Source: Bacteroidetes bacterium QS_8_68_28 (lineage in GTDB: Bacteria; Bacteroidota; Rhodothermia; Rhodothermales; Salinibacteraceae). Taken from it: a stretch of 39,805 nt of DNA. The notes under the pieces were generated by a model. That model saw nothing but the letters and a program-made list of their open reading frames with translations, was not told where the DNA came from and searched no databases. Positions 34,942 to 39,805 of this stretch are shown one piece after another. Position numbers and translations under genes: made by a program. Location: assembly GCA_003022485.1 (NCBI GenBank), contig PXTS01000044.1:1-39805 (forward strand), in the 5' to 3' direction. Numbering within the stretch: the first letter of the stretch is position 1; each line of letters begins with the position of its first letter.

Positions 34942-36312
34942 TCACGCAGTCCGCGCCCCAAATCGCGCATCCACCTCATCGGTCAGCCACGCGGCCAGCG
35001 GCCCGGAGCGCACGTTCTCGACCACGTCGCGGGCGAAGGCGCCCAGCAGGATGACGCGAGCGCGCGACTCGGGAATGCCGCGCGAGCGGAGGTAGAAGAT
35101 GGCCTCCTCGTCGAGCTCGCCGGTCGTGGAGCCGTGCGAGCACTCCACGTCGTCGGCGTAGATCTCCAGTTCGGGCTTGGAGTAGATCTGCGCGCTGCGC
35201 TCCAGCACGATGTTTTTGTTGGACTGGTAGGCGTTGATGCGCTGCGCCCCGCGATGCACGTGCACGCGCCCGTTGAAGACGCCCGTCGCCTTGCCCGAGA
35301 GAATGCCCTTGTAAAGCTGGTTCGAGACGCAGTCCGGCGCGGCGTGCTCCACGACGGTGCGGTTGTCCACGTGCGTCTCGCCGCGGCCCAAGTAGAGGCC
35401 GTTCAGGTGCGACTCGCAGAACGGGCCGGCGGGCGTGATCGTCAGGTTGTTGCGCACGAGGTCGCCGCTGAGCGTGACCGCGAGCGTGTCGAAGATGCTC
35501 TCGGTTTCGTGGTAGGCCCCGAAGGTGGTGTGCTGCGAGGCGCCCGCGCCTTCGTCCTGGACGACGTAGTGATCGAAGTGCCCGCGCGCGCCGACGTAGG
35601 CCTCACGCACGGCGTTGGTGAAGCTGCCGGGCGTGGGGGCATACCCCGAGGGCGTGCGGTGCATCTCGATCAGGCGGGCCTGCGCCTCCTCCTCTACCAC
35701 GAAGAGGTGGCGGGGCTGCGCAAAGAGCGGTTCGTCCCCGGCCGAGGGCAAGTGCAGGGCGTAGACGGGGGTTTCGAGCCGCGTGCCCTCCGGCACGTAG
35801 AGGAACAGCCCGTCGCGCGCGAAGGCCGCGTTGAGAGCCGTCATCGCGCGCTGCTCGGGGTCGCCGGCCTCGAAGTCGGCATACTGCCCATAGTGCTGAT
35901 GGAACACGCTGGGATGCGCGTTGGCGCCTTCGGCAAAGGAACCGACGAACGCCCCCTCCGGCAACGGGCCCACCTCCGAAAGCGCCTCCGAAAAGCGCCC
36001 GCCGACGGTCACGACGATGTGCGCGTCGAGGTCGCCCAGCAGGAGTGCTTCGACCTGCTCTTCGCTCGCCTGCGGGGCCGCTTCGGCGGGGGCCAGGCGG
36101 TATTCATGCTTGAGGGCTTTGGCAACGTTGGTGTACTTGTAGGCTTCGAGCTGGTTGGTAGGGAAGCCGAGCTCCTCGAAGCGCTCGATGGCGCGACGGC
36201 GGCGGCCTTTGACCGCCTCTACCGTCCCGTTTTTCGCCTTCTCCGAAAGCCCTTCGAAGGCGCGGAGGAAGCGGGCTTCGGTCGAGGGTTCTTCTTGAAC
36301 CGTTGCGGGCAT
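34942..36312 (-). CDS. sufD: Fe-S cluster assembly protein SufD
   Basis: GFPTNQLEAYKYTNVAKAL; KATGVFNGRVHVHRGAQRINAYQSNKNIVLERSAQIYSKPELEIYADDVECSHGSTTGELDEEAIFYLRSRGIPESRARVILLGAF. Confidence 0.95.
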   Translation of the reverse strand: MPATVQEEPSTEARFLRAFEGLSEKAKNGTVEAVKGRRRRAIERFEELGFPTNQLEAYKYTNVAKALKHEYRLAPAEAAPQASEEQVEALLLGDLDAHIVVTVGGRFSEALSEVGPLPEGAFVGSFAEGANAHPSVFHQHYGQYADFEAGDPEQRAMTALNAAFARDGLFLYVPEGTRLETPVYALHLPSAGDEPLFAQPRHLFVVEEEAQARLIEMHRTPSGYAPTPGSFTNAVREAYVGARGHFDHYVVQDEGAGASQHTTFGAYHETESIFDTLAVTLSGDLVRNNLTITPAGPFCESHLNGLYLGRGETHVDNRTVVEHAAPDCVSNQLYKGILSGKATGVFNGRVHVHRGAQRINAYQSNKNIVLERSAQIYSKPELEIYADDVECSHGSTTGELDEEAIFYLRSRGIPESRARVILLGAFARDVVENVRSGPLAAWLTDEVDARFGARTA

Positions 36313-36451
36313 GAAAGTCAGATCCTTGCTTGTTCGAAAAGGGAGTGTGGGGGCATGGGGAAGCCCCCAGCAACGGTGTTGAATGTCAAAAGTACTTGTT
36401 CGCTTCGCTCACGGCGCGGGAGATCTCTCACACTCATCAAACAACCGCTCC

Positions 36452-37249
36452 TCAAGCAACCGCCTCCTCCGGCTCGGCCGCCTTGCCGTTCTCCGCCGCG
36501 TTGCCGCCGGAGAGCCACTCGTAGCCGCGCTCCTCCAGCTCCACGGCCAGGTCCTTGTCACCGCTCTTGGCAATCCGACCGCCGACCATCGCGTGCACGT
36601 AGTCCGGCTCGATGTAATTGAGGAGCCGCTGGTAGTGGGTAATGATGATAAACGCGCGGTCCTCGTCGCGCAGTTGGTTCACGCCGTCGGCGACGATGCG
36701 GAGCGCATCGATGTCGAGGCCGCTGTCGGTTTCGTCGAGAATGGCGAGGCGCGGCTCCAGCATGGCGAGATGGAAGATCTCGTTGCGCTTTTTCTCTCCG
36801 CCGCTGAAGCCTTCGTTGACCGAACGCTTCGTGAGCGCCTCGTCGAGATCGACGAGGTCGGCCTTCGCGCGCACCTGCTTGATGAAGTCCGCCGCGCCGA
36901 GTTCGTCCTTGCCCTGCGCCTCGCGCACGGCGTTGACCGATTCTTTGAGGAAGTTCTGCTGGCTCACGCCCGGCAGCTCCACCGGATACTGAAACGCCAT
37001 GAAGACGCCCGCCTGGGCGCGCTCCTCGGCTTCCATCTCCAGCAGGTCCTCCCCGTCGTACTGAACGCTTCCCTGCCTCACCTCGTACTCCTCGCGCCCG
37101 GCCAGCACCTTCGCCAGCGTGGACTTGCCCGAACCGTTGGGGCCCATGACCGCGTGCACCTCGCCGCCGTCGGCGTCCAGGTCGACCCCGCGCAGGATTT
37201 CGGTGTCCTCAATGCCGACGTGCAGGTCGTTTATTTCGAGTAAAGCCAT
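36452..37249 (-). CDS. sufC: Fe-S cluster assembly ATPase SufC
   Basis: MGPNGSGKSTLAKVLAG (Walker A), FSGGEKKRNEIFHLAMLEPRLAILDETDSGLDIDAL (signature and Walker B). Confidence 0.96.
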   Translation of the reverse strand: MALLEINDLHVGIEDTEILRGVDLDADGGEVHAVMGPNGSGKSTLAKVLAGREEYEVRQGSVQYDGEDLLEMEAEERAQAGVFMAFQYPVELPGVSQQNFLKESVNAVREAQGKDELGAADFIKQVRAKADLVDLDEALTKRSVNEGFSGGEKKRNEIFHLAMLEPRLAILDETDSGLDIDALRIVADGVNQLRDEDRAFIIITHYQRLLNYIEPDYVHAMVGGRIAKSGDKDLAVELEERGYEWLSGGNAAENGKAAEPEEAVA

Positions 37250-37320
37250 GTTGCTCGTTGAGTGCGTGTTTGCAGTTCAGAAAAGTACGTTTCGGTCAGC
37301 GGGCGGGTAGAGGGTGCGGG

Positions 37321-37406
37321 GGTATGGGAGTGTGGGAGTTTTCAGGTTGCCGGCGCTCTCGCTGCCCGGGAACTTCCACACTCCCGCACTCCCACACGTG
37401 AGAGGG
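37321..37406. repeat. Long imperfect inverted repeat just downstream of sufB
   Basis: GGTATGGGAGTGTGGGAGTTTTC at 37321-37343 opposes the right arm GGGAACTTCCACACTCCCGCACTCCCACACG ending about 37398; roughly 17 of 23 aligned positions match. Confidence 0.5.
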
Positions 37407-37412
37407 AGGCGA

Positions 37413-38839
37413 TCAGCCGACCGAACCTTCCAGTTCAATCGCCAACAGCTCCTTCGCCTCCACGGCAAACTCCATCGGCAGCTCCGCGAGGATCTCCTTG
37501 CAGAAGCCGTTGACGATGAGCTTGAGGGCCTCCCTTCGCCGACCTTCGAGGTGGTCGCCTCGTGCTCGACCTTCGCCGTCGGGTTGCCCACCTCGATGTA
37601 CGGGAAGGTGTGCGCCCCGCAGTCCTCGCCGATCAAGAGCGAGTCGCACTGGCTGAAGTTGCGTGCGTTTTCAGCGCCCTCGTTGATCTTGACGAGGCCG
37701 CGATAGGAGTTTTCCGCAACCCCCGCCGAGATCCCCTTCGAGATAATTGTGGACTTGGTGTTTTTGCCGATGTGGGTCATCTTGGTCCCGGTGTCGGCCT
37801 GCTGGTGGCCCTTCGTGAAGGCCACCGAGTAAAACTCGCCGACCGAGTCGTCGCCTTTCAGGATGACCGACGGGTACTTTTGCGTCACCGCCGAGCCGGT
37901 CTCCAGCTGCGTCCAGCTGATCTTCGAGCGGTCGCCTTTGCAGATGCCGCGCTTGGTGACGAGATTGAAGATGCCGCCCTCGCCGGTCTCGGGGTTGCCG
38001 GGGTACCAGTTCTGAATCGTCGAATACTTGATCTCGGCGTCCTCTTCGGCCACGAGCTCGACGACGGCCGCGTGAAGCTGGTTGTGCTTGCGCATCGGCG
38101 CGGTGCACCCCTCCATGTAGCTCACGTAGCTGCCCGGCTCGGCCACGATCAGGGTGCGCTCAAACTGGCCGGTGTTCTGCTCGTTGATGCGGAAGTACGT
38201 CGAAAGCTCCATCGGGCAGGTTACCCCCTCGGGCACGTAGACGAACGAGCCGTCGGAGAAGACCGCCGAGTTGAGCGCGGCGTAGAGGTTGTCGGTGTAG
38301 GGGACGACCGAGCCCATGTGCTTGCGCACCAGCTCGGGGTGCTCCTGGGCCGCCTCGCCGAAGCTCATGAAGATGACGCCCGCCTCCTCGAGCTTTTCCT
38401 GGAAGGTCGTGGCGACCGAGACGGAGTCCATGACCGCATCGACGGCCACGCCGGTGAGGGCCTTTTGCTCTTCGAGGGGAATGCCGAGGCGCTCGAACGT
38501 GTCGAGCAGCTCCTGCGGGACCTCCTCCATGCTGTCGTACTGCGCCTTCTCCTTCGGCGCCGAGTAGTAGCTCATGTTCTGGAAGTCCGGCTCCTCGTAG
38601 TCGAGGTGTGCCCAGTCGGGATAGAAGTCCTCCTGCTGGATGAGCCGGTCGAAGTAGCGGTAGGCCTTCAAGCGCCACTCCAGGAGCCATTCCGGCTCGT
38701 CCTTTTTGGCCGAGATCATGCGCACGGTCTCCTCGTCGAGGCCCGGTTCGGCGGTGTCGGCCTCGATGTCGGTCTCCCAGCCGTGCTTGTAGTCCTGCTC
38801 GGCAACGTCCTGTAGATACTGCGTCTCTGCGGTACTCAT
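37413..38839 (-). pseudogene. sufB: Fe-S scaffold SufB with an apparent frameshift plus internal deletion near 37531-37537
   Basis: Frame [50 protein letters not shown]...[12 protein letters not shown]; similarity resumes in frame B at [39 protein letters not shown]. The usual DQLFYLxxRGLxxE linker is missing. Confidence 0.88.
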
Positions 38840-39249
38840 AGCGCGCTGCGGGTCGCTTGGGGCGAAAGAAAGGAAGGAGGGGCGCTCCGCCGGCCCGCTG
38901 CCTCGGGGGGCTACTTCAGTGGATGAGATGCAACCCTGCGCGCGAGGGCAACGTTCCTTTGGGCCGCCCACTTCCCGCCGTCTTAACGTGGGAATGATCG
39001 GGCTGCGCGGGGCGCAGGGGCGGGGGGCGCTCGGCGTTCTTCGAAGCGCGGACGAATGCACGGAAAGCGGACGAATGCACGAAAAGAACGCCACGCGCCC
39101 TGCCCCCGGTGCCGGGCGCGCTGACGGAGAAACCTCTTTTCGGGGCGAAAGTTTACCTCATCGAGCGACCGAAGGCCGGCCTGCGCGGGCCCTCCCACGC
39201 CGATGCAGACCCCCCGCGCTCCCCACCCAACACGAACCACGCAACAGCC

Positions 39250-39657
39250 ATGGAGCTTTCCCAGAACGACCTCTTCGGCGACGGCCCCCAGACCGAGGCG
39301 ACGGCCAAGAGGGAGCTGCCTGCCCTCGACCTTACGATCACCGAGCGCGCCCTTGACCAGCTCTGGGAGGTGGCCCGCGAGGACGACGTGGACCCCGGCA
39401 CGGCGATGCTGCGCGTGGCGGTGGTGCCCGGCGGGTGCAGCGGGCTGACTTACGACCTCGGCTGGGACACGACCGAGCAGGAGAGCGACACGACCGAGGA
39501 GGCCGGCGGCCTCTGCTTCGTCCTGGACAAGAAAAGCCGCCTCTACCTGAGCGGCACCGAGATGGACTTTACCGACGGGCTCCAGGGCGAGGGCTTTCAC
39601 TTCAAGAACCCGCAGGCGGCGCGCACCTGCGCCTGCGGCGAGTCGTTCGGGGTGTGA
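39250..39657 (+). CDS. HesB/IscA/SufA-type iron-sulfur carrier protein
   Basis: LTITERALDQLWEVAREDDVDPGTAMLRVAVVPGGCSGLTYDLGWDT...GEGFHFKNPQAARTCACGESFGV; three conserved Cys in GGCSG and CACG. Confidence 0.9.
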   Translation: MELSQNDLFGDGPQTEATAKRELPALDLTITERALDQLWEVAREDDVDPGTAMLRVAVVPGGCSGLTYDLGWDTTEQESDTTEEAGGLCFVLDKKSRLYLSGTEMDFTDGLQGEGFHFKNPQAARTCACGESFGV

Positions 39658-39682
39658 ATGTCGTTCGGGGTGTGAATGCGCA

Positions 39683-39805
39683 CTACCGGGGCAGCAAGTC
39701 GGCCACGGCGACCTCGGTCTCGGCCTGCGGCGGGCGCAGCGTGGCCGGGGGGCGCACCGTCTCGCGCCGGTCGTAGCCGTCGCCGCTCGGATCGCGGTAC
39801 GCCTC
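39683..39805 (-). CDS. C-terminal fragment of a possible Uma2-family nuclease, truncated by the window edge
   Basis: Minus frame EAYRDPSGDGYDRRETVRPPATLRPPQAETEVAVADLLPR, stop at 39683-39685; resembles Uma2 C-termini but short. Confidence 0.35.
   Translation of the reverse strand, partial: EAYRDPSGDGYDRRETVRPPATLRPPQAETEVAVADLLPR

Overview
High-GC bacterial window; gene content and protein style suggest Bacteroidota/Rhodothermia (inference only). Left to right: (1) a GC-rich, gene-poor left edge ending at a tRNA-Leu(CAA) 3' fragment that keeps its own intrinsic terminator, probably an attachment-site scar; (2) an ECF sigma / FecR / STN-TonB receptor trio on +; (3) a minus-strand hexuronate catabolic locus: uxaC, kdgK, eda, uxuA, SDR-type fructuronate reductase, uxaE-type tagaturonate epimerase and a TRAP transporter whose large permease is disrupted; (4) two Gfo/Idh/MocA oxidoreductases plus a tandem DUF1080 lipoprotein, next to a lacZ C-terminal remnant; (5) an SGLT-like symporter and a galactokinase-like kinase with an altered GGHTDY signature; (6) a signalling cluster of hybrid PAS/GAF histidine kinase, double-RecA KaiC-like ATPase and a protein resembling GspE N-terminal domains without an ATPase; (7) sufB-sufC-sufD-sufS-sufE (sufB has a frameshift plus internal deletion) with a divergent HesB/IscA-type gene. 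The least conventional signal is a recurrent set of 12-22 bp, 2-3 copy tandem duplications, many lying on stop codons or next to start codons. All homology calls come from reading the translations; no database search was run.
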